From Baia soyae (lineage in GTDB: Bacteria > Bacillota > Bacilli > Thermoactinomycetales > Thermoactinomycetaceae), in NCBI RefSeq assembly GCF_004341445.1, contig NZ_SLXV01000008.1, forward strand, positions 1-64,000: a stretch of 64,000 bases of DNA. The letters run 5' to 3'. Numbering within the stretch: position 1 is the stretch's first letter; each line of letters opens with the position of its first letter. The notes under the pieces were generated by a model. The model saw only the letters and a list, made by a program, of their open reading frames with translations. It was not told where the DNA came from and searched no databases. Shown here in pieces: positions 1 to 8,648 of this stretch. Position numbers and translations under genes: made by a program.

Positions 1-370
1 CCGTCCGCACCCGAAGGTCCAGTAGCACCGGTCACGCCGTCTGCACCCGAAGGCCCAGTGGCTCCCGTTAAGCCGTCCGCACCCGAAGGTCCAGTGTCGC
101 CGGTCACACCGTCCGCACCCGAAGGTCCAGTAGCCCCCGTTAGGCCGTCCGCGCCTGAAGGCCCAGTAGCGCCAGTAACACCGTCTGCACCCGAAGGCCC
201 AGTAGCCCCTGTTAAGCCGTCCGCGCCTGAAGGCCCAGTAGCGCCAGTAACACCGTCTGCACCCGAAGGTCCAGTAGCCCCTGTTAAGCCGTCCGCGCCC
301 GAAGGCCCAGTGGCCCCCGTTAGGCCGTCCGTGCCCGAAGGTCCCGTAGCGCCGGTTGCTCCCGTCACGC
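1..370 (-). repeat. Tandem 36-bp Gly-X-Y coding repeats
   Basis: The segment repeats a unit of about 36 bases coding for the twelve residues [12 protein letters not shown], with small substitutions (GVT or GLT, GAT or GDT). It lies inside the collagen-like gene and runs to the window edge. Such arrays change copy number easily by slippage. Confidence 0.8.
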
Positions 371-1241
371 TAGCGCCCGTAGCGCCCGTAACTCCTGTAA
401 TCCCAGTAAGACCGAGTTGCTCGACGATTCCTTTAATGATGTTCGCGAAGGTGCCCGAAGGCCCAGTAGCCACGTTTATATGCACATTTGCCGATCCAGG
501 AGTTACTAAAATTTCTAATGTATTGGATAGAAAGTTTAGTGTGTCTCCGAAACCGAGTGGCACACTTCCGCTTGCGCCTGAATTCCCTTGAACCAAGAAT
601 AAAAAATCACCTGTAGTAAAAGCTCCCGTGTTCCCTTGAGGTCCCTGAGGTCCTTGGGGTCCTTGAGGTCCTTGAGGTCCCTGAGGTCCAAGAGGCCCTG
701 TGCCTCCCGTACCGCCTTGAGGCCCTTGAGGCCCTTGGGGTCCAGAAGGCCCTTGAGGTCCTTGAGGCCCTTGGGGTCCCGAGGGTCCTTGAGGTCCTTG
801 AGGTCCTTGAGGTCCAGAAGGCCCTTGAGGTCCTTGGAATCCTTGAAGTCCTTGAGGCCCTTGAGGTCCTTGAGGTCCAGGAGGACCTCCAGATGATCCA
901 GTGGTCCCTGCAGGTCCTTGAGGTCCTTGAGGTCCTATCGTAACGTCAGTTTCTAATACATTTACTAACTTCTCATTTAAAATCCATTCTTTCTTCCCGA
1001 TGACATTAATCGTGTCGCGAACGCTGTCGTTAATGCGAAGTAGATCGCTTATGGTAGGTTGGAAGTTGGTTGACACTCCTGGTAGAGTTCCTAGAACGTA
1101 CTGTAGCTTTTCCCCCTCAGCATTAATGATATGACTTAGTCCTAGCTCTTCTAACGCAATCGATGATAGTAGCAGATTCACTGCATCTTCTCTTGTAATG
1201 GAAATGTTAGGTGAAATGTTAGGTATATTGGCTTGAGACAT
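1..1241 (-). CDS. Collagen-like spore-surface protein, partial (C-terminus beyond the window)
   Basis: The gene starts at the ATG at 1241, behind an AAGGAGG site 7 bases upstream, and stays open to the left edge, so its end is not visible. The product opens with an N-terminal domain of about 100 residues ([19 protein letters not shown]...) nearly identical to those of the two neighbouring collagen genes. A Gly-X-Y tract (GPQ, GPA, GPS triplets) follows, then a non-collagen island of about 70 residues, and then a second Gly-X-Y tract of the [12 protein letters not shown] type. Known proteins with this layout in spore formers are exosporium or spore-surface filaments such as BclA, and the role here is inferred from that. 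No frameshift was found at the points checked. There is no signal peptide, as expected for a protein made in the mother cell. Confidence 0.85.
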   Translation of the reverse strand, partial: MSQANIPNISPNISITREDAVNLLLSSIALEELGLSHIINAEGEKLQYVLGTLPGVSTNFQPTISDLLRINDSVRDTINVIGKKEWILNEKLVNVLETDVTIGPQGPQGPAGTTGSSGGPPGPQGPQGPQGLQGFQGPQGPSGPQGPQGPQGPSGPQGPQGPQGPSGPQGPQGPQGGTGGTGPLGPQGPQGPQGPQGPQGPQGNTGAFTTGDFLFLVQGNSGASGSVPLGFGDTLNFLSNTLEILVTPGSANVHINVATGPSGTFANIIKGIVEQLGLTGITGVTGATGASVTGATGATGPSGTDGLTGATGPSGADGLTGATGPSGADGVTGATGPSGADGLTGATGPSGADGVTGATGPSGADGLTGATGPSGADGVTGDTGPSGADGLTGATGPSGADGVTGATGPSGAD

Positions 1242-1368
1242 GTTTATACCTCCTTGTAAAGAATATTTCTATTATGAATGTGAAGATTTCAAATAACTGT
1301 ACTAATGTATTTATCCAAATTCGATTTTATGTGTAAAAAAACTCTCGTTATTAGCTTTCATAACAGCT

Positions 1369-1412
1369 AAAAAAAGGCCTTTAGACAAGGGAATCTTTGT
1401 CTAAAAGCCTTT
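1369..1412 (-). terminator. Rho-independent terminator of the frameshifted collagen gene
   Basis: The arms AAAAGGCcTTTAGACAA and TTTGTCTAAAaGCCTTTT form a long stem with one bulge. Read on the minus strand, it is followed by a run of T. It sits about 13 bases past the stop codon at 1425. Confidence 0.75.
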
Positions 1413-1424
1413 TCGGATGTTTTT

Positions 1425-2623
1425 CTATCCATACCAGAATTGTAGCCATTGAGGGTTATTTCCAACGGTAATGATGCTAAAGATGTTGTTTGTGATCTGA
1501 TCGACGAGCGCTACGGTTCCTGGATTCCCATTTGATGACTGTGTTGGTATTCGCATCAATCACGGTGACTTGGTTTCCGTTATTATTTGCGACATAGTAA
1601 CGTCCGGCTGCTGGATTTACTGCAATTTGATGATCTCCAGAAGATGTGGTGACCGTGGCGACAATGTTGTTCGTATTACCATCGATGACGGAGACTTTGG
1701 CGCTTGAGGTATTCACTGCATAAATCTGATTGAGAGCTGTGTCTACGGATACTGCCCATTTATTCCGTCCTGTGGTAATCGATGTGACGACCGTATTATC
1801 TCTGCTATCGATTACAATGACTCGGGCTGGCACGGTATTAATACTGACATAGACTCGATTGGTTAAGGGATTGATTGCCAATCCAGTTTGATTGTTCGTT
1901 CCGATTGGAATCGAGGGGGCTAACTGATTCGTATCTTTATCGATGACTGAAACGGAAGTACTACCACTATTCGAAACGTAGACTTGGTTTGTAGTGGCTC
2001 TCGGTCCCTGAGGTCCTGTGTTTCCGGTGGGTCCTGTAATACCTCCCCTGTAATGCCGTCCGCACCCGAAGGTCCAGTAGGTCCGGTGACGCCGTCTGCG
2101 CCCGTCTGTGCCCGTCGTGCCAGTGATGCCATCTGTGCCCGTCGGTCCCGTAGCCCCGGTGACGCCGTCCGTGCCCGTCGGTCCCGTGGCGCCAGTAATG
2201 CCGTCCGTGCCCGTCGGTCCCGTAGCGCCGGTAACGCCGTCCGCACCAGTCGGTCCAGTGGAGCCTGTCGCCCCGTTGGTCCTGTGGCTCCCACTGGTCC
2301 AGGAGGCCCCGTGGGTCCCCTTGATATGTCTGTGCCTAATACGTTTTCTAATTTTTGATTTAAGATCCATTCTTTCTTCCCAATGGTATTAATCGTGTCA
2401 CGAACACTTTGATTGATTGTAAGTAGGTCGCAAATGGAGGGCTGAAAGGTTGTTGATATTCCGGGGAGGGTTCCTAGAACGTACTGGAGTTTTTCCCCTC
2501 GGCATTCAGAATATGGCTAAGTCCTAGCTCTTCTAAGGCAATGGATGATAGTAGCAGATTGATTGCATCTTCTCTCGTAACGTTAATATTAGGTGAAATA
2601 TTAGGGATATTGGCTTGAGACAT
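1425..2623 (-). pseudogene. Frameshifted collagen-like protein with a YVTN-type beta-propeller C-terminus
   Basis: The ATG at 2623 follows a GAGGAGG site. The N-terminal domain ([19 protein letters not shown]) matches the two neighbouring genes, but the frame breaks at about 2493, where a run of five G in the homologues is four G here. Further breaks fall at about 2275 (again a short G run), about 2100, about 2045 and about 1530. When the frames are joined, the product reads: N-terminal domain, 36-bp-type Gly-X-Y repeats, then about 180 residues of YVTN-like beta-propeller repeats ([49 protein letters not shown]), ending at the TAG at 1425. The sequence shows at least five frameshifts. Whether this is true decay or homopolymer sequencing error cannot be settled here, but the equally repetitive intact neighbour speaks for decay. 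Confidence 0.8.
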
Positions 2624-2645
2624 GCTATACCTCCTCGCAAAAAAG

Positions 2646-2664
2646 ATTCCTACTATAGGTATGC
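2646..2664 (-). promoter_or_regulatory. Conserved upstream block of the collagen genes, putative sporulation promoter element
   Basis: On the minus strand this 19-base block (GCATACCTATAGTAGGAAT) is identical to the block upstream of the intact collagen gene at 4491-4509. Related CATAnnTATAG forms precede the gene at 5361 and a relic at about 4601-4619. The CATA core recalls the -10 element of sigma-E/sigma-K promoters, but the spacing of the final TA differs by one base, so the assignment is tentative. Confidence 0.4.
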
Positions 2665-2720
2665 TGGAGTCCGTATTCATGTACTGATGCATTTGTCTAT
2701 ATTTTATGGAGCAATTGAAG

Positions 2721-2757
2721 AAAGAAAAAATTGCCTGATAGCATAGCTATCAGGCAA
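2721..2757 (-). terminator. Rho-independent terminator of the intact collagen gene
   Basis: A perfect 12-bp stem (TTGCCTGATAGC / GCTATCAGGCAA) has a 3-base loop. On the minus strand it is followed by TTTTTTCTTT. It lies about 50 bases past the stop of the gene at 2808. Confidence 0.9.
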
Positions 2758-2807
2758 GAGAAATATTTTCATAACCGAATTGAGCAAGATCATCGATTAT
2801 TCATTTA

Positions 2808-4469
2808 TCAACGTAACATGATGACAGAAAGTCCACATTGAGGTCTTACTAATGTTCCTGTAGTCTGGACTACAACTTGCATCGTTGCAGCAGGACCTGG
2901 TGGTACTTGAACAATCGCTACTGCGGAGTTAGAAGAGTTGGTGTTATTCGATTGTGCTACTTGTGTTCCTTGAATCAGAGCTCCGTTTAATTGCAACTCA
3001 AATGTAGCGTTATTCGTATTATTTCTTGCAGAATAATTTACTTCGTAATAATGGTCTGGAGCTAAGGTAACAACGCCTGTTCCTGTATTAAGTGTTATTT
3101 CACCACTACCAAGTTGAGTGAGAATAGTATCATAAGGTATAGGGTTACCCGCAGTAATGTTAGCAGTATTTCCAGCTCCAGTGATTGTAGCAAACAAAAA
3201 GCTACTTGCTAGTACTCCTGTGGCTCCCGTAGGTCCTTGAGGTCCTTGAGGCCCTTGAGGTCCTTGAGGCCCTTGAGGTCCCTGAGGTCCAAGCGGCCCT
3301 GTGCCTCCAGTACCGCCTTGAGGTCCTTGGGGTCCTTGAGGTCCCTGAGGTCCAAGCGGTCCTGTGCCTCCTGTACCGCCTTGAGGTCCTTGGGGTCCTT
3401 GAGGCCCCTGAGGTCCAAGCGGTCCTGTGCCTCCTGTATCGCCTTGAGGTCCTTGGGGTCCTTGAGGCCCCTGAGGTCCAAGCGGTCCTGTGGCTCCTGT
3501 ATCGCCTTGAGGTCCTTGAGGCCCCTGAGGTCCAAGCGGTCCTGTGGCTCCTGTATCGCCTTGAGGTCCTTGGGGTCCTTGAGGCCCCTGAGGTCCAAGC
3601 GGTCCTGTGGCTCCTGTATCGCCTTGAGGTCCTTGGGGTCCTTGAGGCCCTTGAGGTCCAGTGAGGCCGAGTTCTTCAAAGAGTTCTTGAATGATATCTG
3701 CAAAGGATCCAGAAGCCCCAGTAGGTACACTGATATTCACGATAGCGGAACCAGGTATTACTTCAATTTCTAATGCATTGGAGATAAAGTTTAGTGTATC
3801 TCCCAAGCCCATAGAAGCAGTTCCGCTTGTTCCTGTGTTTCCTTCAACAAAAAATAAGAACTCACCTGTAGCAAAAACTCCCGTAGGTCCCGTAGGTCCC
3901 GTAGGTCCTGTAGGTCCTTGAGGTCCTTGAGGCCCTTGAGGCCCCGTAGGTCCCGTAGGTCCTTGAGGCCCTTGAGGTCCTTGAGGTCCTTGGGGTCCTT
4001 GAGGTCCTTGGGGTCCTTGAGGTCCTTGAGGTCCCGTAGGTCCCGTAGGTCCTTGAGGTCCCTGAGGCCCTTGAGGTCCCTGAGGCCCTTGAGGTCCTTG
4101 AGGCCCAGGAGGTCCTCCTGATGATCCGGTGGTCCCTGCAGGTCCTTGAGGTCCTTGAGGTCCCGTCGTAACGTCGGTTTCTAGTACATTTACTAACTTC
4201 TCATTTAAAATCCATTCTTTTTTTCCGATTACATTAATCGTGTCACGAACGCTTGCATTGATCGTAAGCAAGTCGGTAATGGAGGGTTGAAAGGATGTTG
4301 ATACTCCGGGGAGCGTTCCTAGAACATATTGGAGCTTTTCTCCCTCAGCGTTGATAATATGACTTAGACCTAGTTCTTCTAAGGCAATCGATGATAGAAG
4401 CAGATTGACTGCATCTTCTCTTGTGATGCTTATGTTAGGTGAAATATTAGGGATATTTGCTTGAGACAT
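2808..4469 (-). CDS. Collagen-like protein, BclA-like spore-surface filament
   Basis: The product has 553 residues and starts at an ATG behind GAAGGAGG. Residues 1-102 form the N-terminal domain shared with both neighbours ([21 protein letters not shown]). Residues about 103-195 are Gly-X-Y triplets, mostly GPQ and GPT. Residues about 196-270 are a non-collagen island ([10 protein letters not shown]...FEELGL), followed by a second Gly-X-Y tract to about 420. The last 133 residues resemble the C1q/TNF-like C-terminal trimerising domain of BclA-type proteins. Known members coat spores as hair-like filaments, and that role is inferred here. An upstream CATA-type block (4491-4509) and its own terminator make it a single-gene unit. 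The abundant Pro in the Y-adjacent position is notable given the prolyl-hydroxylase-like gene at 10445. Confidence 0.92.
   Translation of the reverse strand: MSQANIPNISPNISITREDAVNLLLSSIALEELGLSHIINAEGEKLQYVLGTLPGVSTSFQPSITDLLTINASVRDTINVIGKKEWILNEKLVNVLETDVTTGPQGPQGPAGTTGSSGGPPGPQGPQGPQGPQGPQGPQGPTGPTGPQGPQGPQGPQGPQGPQGPQGPQGPTGPTGPQGPQGPQGPTGPTGPTGPTGVFATGEFLFFVEGNTGTSGTASMGLGDTLNFISNALEIEVIPGSAIVNISVPTGASGSFADIIQELFEELGLTGPQGPQGPQGPQGDTGATGPLGPQGPQGPQGPQGDTGATGPLGPQGPQGPQGDTGATGPLGPQGPQGPQGPQGDTGGTGPLGPQGPQGPQGPQGGTGGTGPLGPQGPQGPQGPQGGTGGTGPLGPQGPQGPQGPQGPQGPQGPTGATGVLASSFLFATITGAGNTANITAGNPIPYDTILTQLGSGEITLNTGTGVVTLAPDHYYEVNYSARNNTNNATFELQLNGALIQGTQVAQSNNTNSSNSAVAIVQVPPGPAATMQVVVQTTGTLVRPQCGLSVIMLR
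3313..3680 (-). repeat. Tandem 63-bp collagen-coding repeats
   Basis: The junction base pattern recurs at 3378, 3441, 3504, 3558 and 3621, giving a period of 63 bases with one 54-base unit that has lost a 9-base Gly-X-Y block. Each unit codes for about 21 residues ([12 protein letters not shown] plus GPQ triplets). Indels in multiples of nine keep the frame. Confidence 0.85.
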
Positions 4470-4490
4470 GTGTATACCTCCTTCAAAATA

Positions 4491-4509
4491 ATTCCTACTA
4501 TAGGTATGC
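4491..4509 (-). promoter_or_regulatory. Conserved upstream block of the intact collagen gene
   Basis: This 19-base block is the same as the one at 2646-2664 and lies at the same distance from its start codon. It is a candidate mother-cell sigma-E/sigma-K type -10 region (CATA core), not a textbook match. Confidence 0.4.
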
Positions 4510-4564
4510 TTGAATCCGTGTGCATGGAACTAGTCATTTATTTATATTCCGTTTGATTTATAAA

Positions 4565-4625
4565 AGTTGGGCTTGAGGTATGCTATACCTTCTTCAAAAT
4601 GTTCCTGCCTATAGATATGAATATG
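4565..4625 (-). other. Relic of a collagen-gene start region
   Basis: The stretch contains a degenerate copy of the start-site block of the collagen genes: GCTTGAGgtATG in place of GCTTGAGACATG, a changed ribosome site (CCTTCTTC in place of CCTCCTTC) and a CATATCTATAGGCAGGAAC version of the upstream block. No collagen reading frame follows. It looks like the scar of a fourth array member. Confidence 0.5.
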
Positions 4626-4628
4626 TAT

Positions 4629-4716
4629 AAAAAATAGGGGTGAAGACTTGAATAGAAATGGGCAATCACTCTTCTTTATAAAGAGGACAGCCCTTCTTTC
4701 AAACCTTCATCCCTAT
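4629..4716 (-). terminator. Long imperfect hairpin, likely terminator of the 4750 gene
   Basis: Outer arms AGGGGTGAAGACTTGAA and TTCAAACCTTCATCCCT and inner arms GGGC / GCCC pair imperfectly. On the minus strand the stem is followed by a short T run. It lies 34 bases past the stop codon. Confidence 0.5.
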
Positions 4717-4749
4717 CCTATCTAGATTCGATAGATGTAGTTTCTGAGA

Positions 4750-5361
4750 TTATACAATCGGACCTAATCTTTTTAATGTCATAGAAGCATTGCTGTATGG
4801 TGCACCCACAATTAGGGTTTCTAGTAATGGAATCGCTACACCACTTACATTTCGCAGTGTGATCGTTGCGTTTGCAGGGACATCGATGATGACAGAGCCG
4901 GATATTTGTGCCGCGAGACCTAGAATCCCGGTTAAGTTAATGGCAAAAGTAGATTGCGGGACGACTATGCCGTTTACGGTTATGGCAAAAGATGCTAGTA
5001 AACCAAGAAGTGCTCCTACTGCACTCACTTGGAAGTTGACTTCATACTGGCCTGCTTGAGGTAGGATGATGTCAGCGGATCCAGCAGTATGTGTAACGTT
5101 ATTTAATACCCCATTATTACTAAATGGTACATTTCCACCTGCTGGAATGGATAGTGCTATACCAGTAGATAGGTTATACACTTGGCCATAAGCAGATAGC
5201 CCACCTTGCGATGTTCTGGTCTCTAAGACTCCGATACGTCCTCTCAGATCTGCGATACGGTTTCCAAGTGCCTCAAGTCTTCTTAGGATTCTTCGGATAA
5301 TAGAACAATCTGGTGACGGACATGGATAATGATCTCTCACTCCAGCTGCTTTATTCTTCAT
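4750..5361 (-). CDS. Exosporium-type protein with a BclA C-terminal-like domain, no collagen stalk
   Basis: The ATG at 5361 (MKNKAAGVRDHYPCPSPDC) is chosen because GAAGGGGG lies just upstream. A TTG/ATG 27 bases earlier has no ribosome site. The product has 203 residues: a short Cys/Pro-rich head, a predicted helical or coiled-coil stretch (IIRRILRRLEALGNRIADLRGRI), then about 140 residues of beta-rich sequence (YGQVYNLSTGIALSIPAGGNVPFSNNG...) like the C-terminal domain of BclA-type spore filaments. It lacks Gly-X-Y triplets. Position in the collagen array and a CATATGTATAG block upstream suggest co-expression on the spore. Function is inferred. Confidence 0.8.
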   Translation of the reverse strand: MKNKAAGVRDHYPCPSPDCSIIRRILRRLEALGNRIADLRGRIGVLETRTSQGGLSAYGQVYNLSTGIALSIPAGGNVPFSNNGVLNNVTHTAGSADIILPQAGQYEVNFQVSAVGALLGLLASFAITVNGIVVPQSTFAINLTGILGLAAQISGSVIIDVPANATITLRNVSGVAIPLLETLIVGAPYSNASMTLKRLGPIV

Positions 5362-5423
5362 AATTAACCCCCTTCTGCTTCTATACATATGGTGGACAAA
5401 TTGGTTTGGCTTGGATCATTCAT

Positions 5424-6170
5424 CTATTCTTTCGCGAATGCACGTCTAGTTTTGGTTATTCTTTGGTATGCATTTGGATTAAATATCTGAAATACTTGTA
5501 TAGAGGGATGGATGTTTACTTCATAAATCCAGATGCGACCGTTTTGAGCGATCCCCATATCGATGCCAAATTCATTCCACTTGGGATAGGTATGGCTGAT
5601 GATTTGAATAGCTTGGAGGGAGAGTGTGTGGATTTTTTCTACGGTTTTCTTTGCTTTTGGAGGCAGGTAATCTAAATCATTTTTTAGTAGGTTCATAATG
5701 GGTTTGTATTCGACACCGTGTTGATAGTTGGTCACAATCAGGTGTTCAGAGGCAATGCGACCTGCGATTCCTGCAATTCTCCATTTTTCTTTCCAACGGA
5801 CAAGATGGACTCGTAGATCAAATAGATTATGATTTTTTGTCAGGCTATCGATGCCTTGTTGAATTAGATAAGGGCGATCCATACGCAGTTTTTGAATATG
5901 CCGGAAGATTTTCTGGGCATGCAGGGGAGCCGTAAATGTATGACCGTTGTCGCTTGCCATAAGGGTCACGCGATGTGGCCTGTGACGTTCGATTCGAATG
6001 ATTCCTTTTCCTTGACAGGAGTTGGTTGGCTTGATATAGAGCATTTTATATTTATCTAGCATTTCATGAAGAGAACGCAAGGTAAGTACTTGTGTGTCAG
6101 GTATGTTTTTTGCAAGAAGAGGATTTTTCTTCAATAAATGGCTATTTGAGATTTTACTAATGACGCTCAA
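5424..6170 (-). CDS. YheC/YheD-like ATP-grasp protein, spore-coat associated family
   Basis: The product has 248 residues and starts at a TTG at 6170 with AAGGGGG upstream. The sequence resembles the YheC/YheD family of Bacilli (LYIKPTNSCQGKGIIRI; LIQQGIDSL...FDLRVHLVRW; EFGIDMGIAQNGRIWIYEVNIHPS), an ATP-grasp fold in which the glycine-rich lysine segment and the acidic plus Asn segment bind ATP and metal. The ligase substrates of this family are not established, and several members are found in spore coats. It lies 62 bases upstream of the exosporium-type gene on the same strand, consistent with a spore-surface locus. Confidence 0.8.
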   Translation of the reverse strand: MSVISKISNSHLLKKNPLLAKNIPDTQVLTLRSLHEMLDKYKMLYIKPTNSCQGKGIIRIERHRPHRVTLMASDNGHTFTAPLHAQKIFRHIQKLRMDRPYLIQQGIDSLTKNHNLFDLRVHLVRWKEKWRIAGIAGRIASEHLIVTNYQHGVEYKPIMNLLKNDLDYLPPKAKKTVEKIHTLSLQAIQIISHTYPKWNEFGIDMGIAQNGRIWIYEVNIHPSIQVFQIFNPNAYQRITKTRRAFAKE

Positions 6171-6370
6171 TGCTACATAACCCCCTTCGAGCTATATGGA
6201 GAGTACTGGATGATACACTTTATTCACTTATATGAAAAAGGCAACGTTATCAGGAGCGCATTTTACTAGTTTGAGAGTGGTAGTTGAACCAAATAATGTA
6301 ATACACGGAGGTATGCTACCGGGATAAAAGTATAGTATACTGAATGAATAATAATTTTAGTGAGGTGTTT

Positions 6371-6392
6371 GGCATCCGCAAGAACGGGTGCC
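6371..6392 (+). other. Hairpin in the leader of the DUF1934-argS unit
   Basis: GGCATCCG and CGGGTGCC pair across a short loop, followed by ATTTCCTTT. It precedes the ATG at 6402 and would lie inside any coding extension from the GTG at 6360. It may be a weak terminator or a translational control hairpin. Confidence 0.35.
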
Positions 6393-6401
6393 ATTTCCTT
6401 T

Positions 6402-6845
6402 ATGAGCCAACTACAAATAAGTGATTTGCGCAATGTTCAAGTACGAGTGGTTTCGATCATTCATTCTGATCCAGTCGGGGAGGCAGAAAGGATTGAACAG
6501 AAGATGTCTGGTTCGTTTGAGCAGTCGGGGACAGATTGGAAGATCCGTTATAAAGAAAATTCGGGTACCCCGGAAGAAGTAGCCACGATGGTGAGAGCGG
6601 GAGAAGACCAGCTTGTTATCATTCGGCGCGGTGGTATTTCGTATCGCCAGGTATATCGTCCAGGTGAGATAACGATTAGCGCCATGACGACGCCGGGTGG
6701 ACGGATGGAGATGGAAGTACATACCCATGAGTATCGCCGAGAGATGGGACAAGGCAAGGGAAAGATTGAATTCACATTTGAGTTATCGATGAGTGGGCAG
6801 TTATTAGGATTATACGAGCTGATGATTGCCTGGTTGGAGGGGTAA
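6402..6845 (+). CDS. DUF1934 family beta-barrel protein (YwiB-like)
   Basis: The product has 147 residues from the ATG at 6402. A GTG at 6360 would add 14 residues that lie across a hairpin and show no conserved pattern. Neither start has a convincing ribosome site, so the start is uncertain. The sequence follows the YwiB/DUF1934 pattern: VQVRVVSIIHSD near the N-terminus, an acidic GSFEQSGTDWKIRYKE strand region, then RMEMEVHTHEYRREM and GKIEFTFELSMSGQLLG. YwiB lies next to argS in Bacillus too, and the stop here is only 2 bases before argS, so the two are surely co-transcribed. The fold is calycin-like and the biochemical role is unknown. Confidence 0.85.
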   Translation: MSQLQISDLRNVQVRVVSIIHSDPVGEAERIEQKMSGSFEQSGTDWKIRYKENSGTPEEVATMVRAGEDQLVIIRRGGISYRQVYRPGEITISAMTTPGGRMEMEVHTHEYRREMGQGKGKIEFTFELSMSGQLLGLYELMIAWLEG

Positions 6846-6847
6846 AG

Positions 6848-8518
6848 ATGAGTGTATTAACGCAGATGAAGGAAACGTTAAAAGAGCAGATTAAACAAGC
6901 GATTATACAGGCGGAACTGGTAGCAGAGGAGCAGATTCCCGATATTTTACTAGAGGTGCCGAAAGAGAAGAGCCACGGAGATTGGGCGACCAATGTGGCG
7001 ATGCAGCTGACACGGATTGCCCGTCGTAATCCGCGTGAGATTGCAAATGTGATTGTAGAGAAGTTGGACCAATCGAAAGCACAGATTCGCAAGATCGAGA
7101 TTGCGGGCCCGGGTTTTATTAACTTTACGATGGATCGCTCTTTTTTAACGGGCGTGGCGCTTGAGATTCAAAAGCAAAAAGAGGCGTTCGGAAGAAGTGG
7201 TGCAGGTAAGGGCGAGCGTGTAAATGTGGAGTTCGTCAGTGCCAATCCCACGGGTAGCCTCCATCTCGGACATGCGCGCGGTGCGGCGGTTGGTGATGCA
7301 TTGTGCAATGTACTGGATGCGGCTGGTTATGATGTAACCCGTGAGTATTATATTAATGATGCGGGCAATCAGATGAACATGATGGCGTTATCACTGGAAG
7401 CGCGTTATTTCGAAGGCTTGGGGATCGATTGGAAATTCCCAGAGGATGGGTATCATGGACAGGATATGGTACAGATTGCGGAGCAGATTATCGAGGCTGA
7501 CGGAAAGAAGTGGGCCGAGGTAGATGGTTCTGAGCGTTTGGCTTATTTTCAGGAAGTGGGTCGTGAGAAGCTACTTAACAAGATTGAGACGGATCTAAAA
7601 GGGTTCCGTGTCGGTTTTGATAAGTGGTTTAGTGAGAAGTCTCTCTATGAAACGAATGTGATTGAGCAAACATTAGAAGAGTTACAGAAGCAAGGCTGTA
7701 CGTATGAGCAAGACGGTGCGCTCTGGCTTCGTTCCACGGATTTTGGGGATGATAAGGACCGTGTGCTAGTGAAGCAAGATGGTTCGTATACGTATCTTAC
7801 GCCTGATATTGCGTACCATCGGAATAAGCTAAGCCGTGGTTTTGATCGCTTGATTAATATTTGGGGTGCGGACCATCACGGTTATATCGCCCGGATGAAG
7901 GCGGCTCTGCAAGCGCTAGGACATTCGGCTGATACGCTTGATGTGATGATTATCCAGCTTGTGAAGCTGTTCCAAGGTGGAGAAGTAGTGAAGATGTCGA
8001 AGCGTACGGGGAAAGCGGTCACGTTGGTCGATTTGATGGAAGAAGTGGGAGTGGATGCGACTCGCTATTTCTTCGCGATGCGTAGCCAGGACACCCATCT
8101 AGACTTTGATATGGATTTGGCGATGAGTCAGTCGAACGAGAATCCGGTTTACTATGTTCAATACGCCCATGCGCGGATTCATAGTGTGTTTCGTCAAGCT
8201 GGCGAGAAGGGGATTTCGATTTCGTTTGACCCTGCGATTTTGAGCCGGTTAGTGGAAGATGCGGAGTATGACTTGTTGCAGAAACTAGCTGAGTTCCCAG
8301 ATGAAATTGCATCTGCAGCGGCGGCAATTGCTCCGCATCGGGTGATTCGTTATTTGTATGATTTGTCGACGCAGTTCCATAGTTACTACGGTGCGCATCG
8401 GGTTGTGACGGAGGATGTAGAGTTGTCGCAGGCGCGTTTGGCTTTGCTTCAGTGTACGGCGCAGGTGATTCAAAATGGGCTGGGGCTTGTAGGGGTGACA
8501 GCTCCGGAGCGGATGTAG
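6848..8518 (+). CDS. argS: Arginyl-tRNA synthetase
   Basis: The product has 556 residues, the usual length for bacterial ArgRS, and starts at an ATG behind TTGGAGGGG. It charges tRNA-Arg in the cytoplasm. An N-terminal Add-1 domain (about residues 5-90) is followed by the class I HIGH signature in SANPTGSLHLGHARGA (about residue 130-145), the catalytic ENPVYYVQYAHARI segment and a KMSKR form of the KMSKS loop (VVKMSKRTGKAV, about residue 380). The C-terminal DALR-type anticodon-binding domain ends in RLALLQCTAQVIQNGLGLVGVTAPERM. It is co-transcribed with the DUF1934 gene and is followed at once by a fragment of the interspersed repeat and a terminator. Confidence 0.97.
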   Translation: MSVLTQMKETLKEQIKQAIIQAELVAEEQIPDILLEVPKEKSHGDWATNVAMQLTRIARRNPREIANVIVEKLDQSKAQIRKIEIAGPGFINFTMDRSFLTGVALEIQKQKEAFGRSGAGKGERVNVEFVSANPTGSLHLGHARGAAVGDALCNVLDAAGYDVTREYYINDAGNQMNMMALSLEARYFEGLGIDWKFPEDGYHGQDMVQIAEQIIEADGKKWAEVDGSERLAYFQEVGREKLLNKIETDLKGFRVGFDKWFSEKSLYETNVIEQTLEELQKQGCTYEQDGALWLRSTDFGDDKDRVLVKQDGSYTYLTPDIAYHRNKLSRGFDRLINIWGADHHGYIARMKAALQALGHSADTLDVMIIQLVKLFQGGEVVKMSKRTGKAVTLVDLMEEVGVDATRYFFAMRSQDTHLDFDMDLAMSQSNENPVYYVQYAHARIHSVFRQAGEKGISISFDPAILSRLVEDAEYDLLQKLAEFPDEIASAAAAIAPHRVIRYLYDLSTQFHSYYGAHRVVTEDVELSQARLALLQCTAQVIQNGLGLVGVTAPERM

Positions 8519-8520
8519 TT

Positions 8521-8556
8521 GGGGCTATTGAGCTGTGGCCAGATACATTGCCCCTA
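8521..8556 (+). repeat. Fragment of the interspersed hairpin element, subfamily A
   Basis: GGGGCtATTGAGCTGTGG followed by CCAGATACATTGCCCCTA matches the terminal arm of the full elements at 14216, 38116 and 59489. Only one arm is present. It starts 3 bases after the argS stop. Confidence 0.7.
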
Positions 8557-8594
8557 GTCAGTCTATTTGCTGGTTGAGAGTTTAAAAAGAATAA

Positions 8595-8648
8595 TGCCCT
8601 TCTGGTAGTCTAGTTAGTAGACACGGGAGGGCGTTTGTTTATTGTTTT
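8595..8648 (+). terminator. Terminator of argS
   Basis: GCCCTTCTGGTAGTCTA pairs with TAGACACGGGAGGGC, followed by GTTTGTTTATTG and a T run. The right arm overlaps the last codons of the convergent lipoprotein gene, so transcription from both sides meets here. Confidence 0.75.

Noticed and set aside
58-896. Long Pro- and Arg-rich plus-strand reading frames across the collagen regions (also 1984-2392 and 3237-4121)
   Set aside because: They mirror the Gly-X-Y repeats of the minus-strand genes, with low-complexity products ([18 protein letters not shown]) and no ribosome sites.
3300-3680. CRISPR-like array of regularly spaced repeats
   Set aside because: The period is made of coding Gly-X-Y units with no unique spacers and keeps an open reading frame.
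7916-8473. Minus-strand frames inside argS and other housekeeping genes
   Set aside because: They are shadows of strongly conserved plus-strand genes without starts or ribosome sites.
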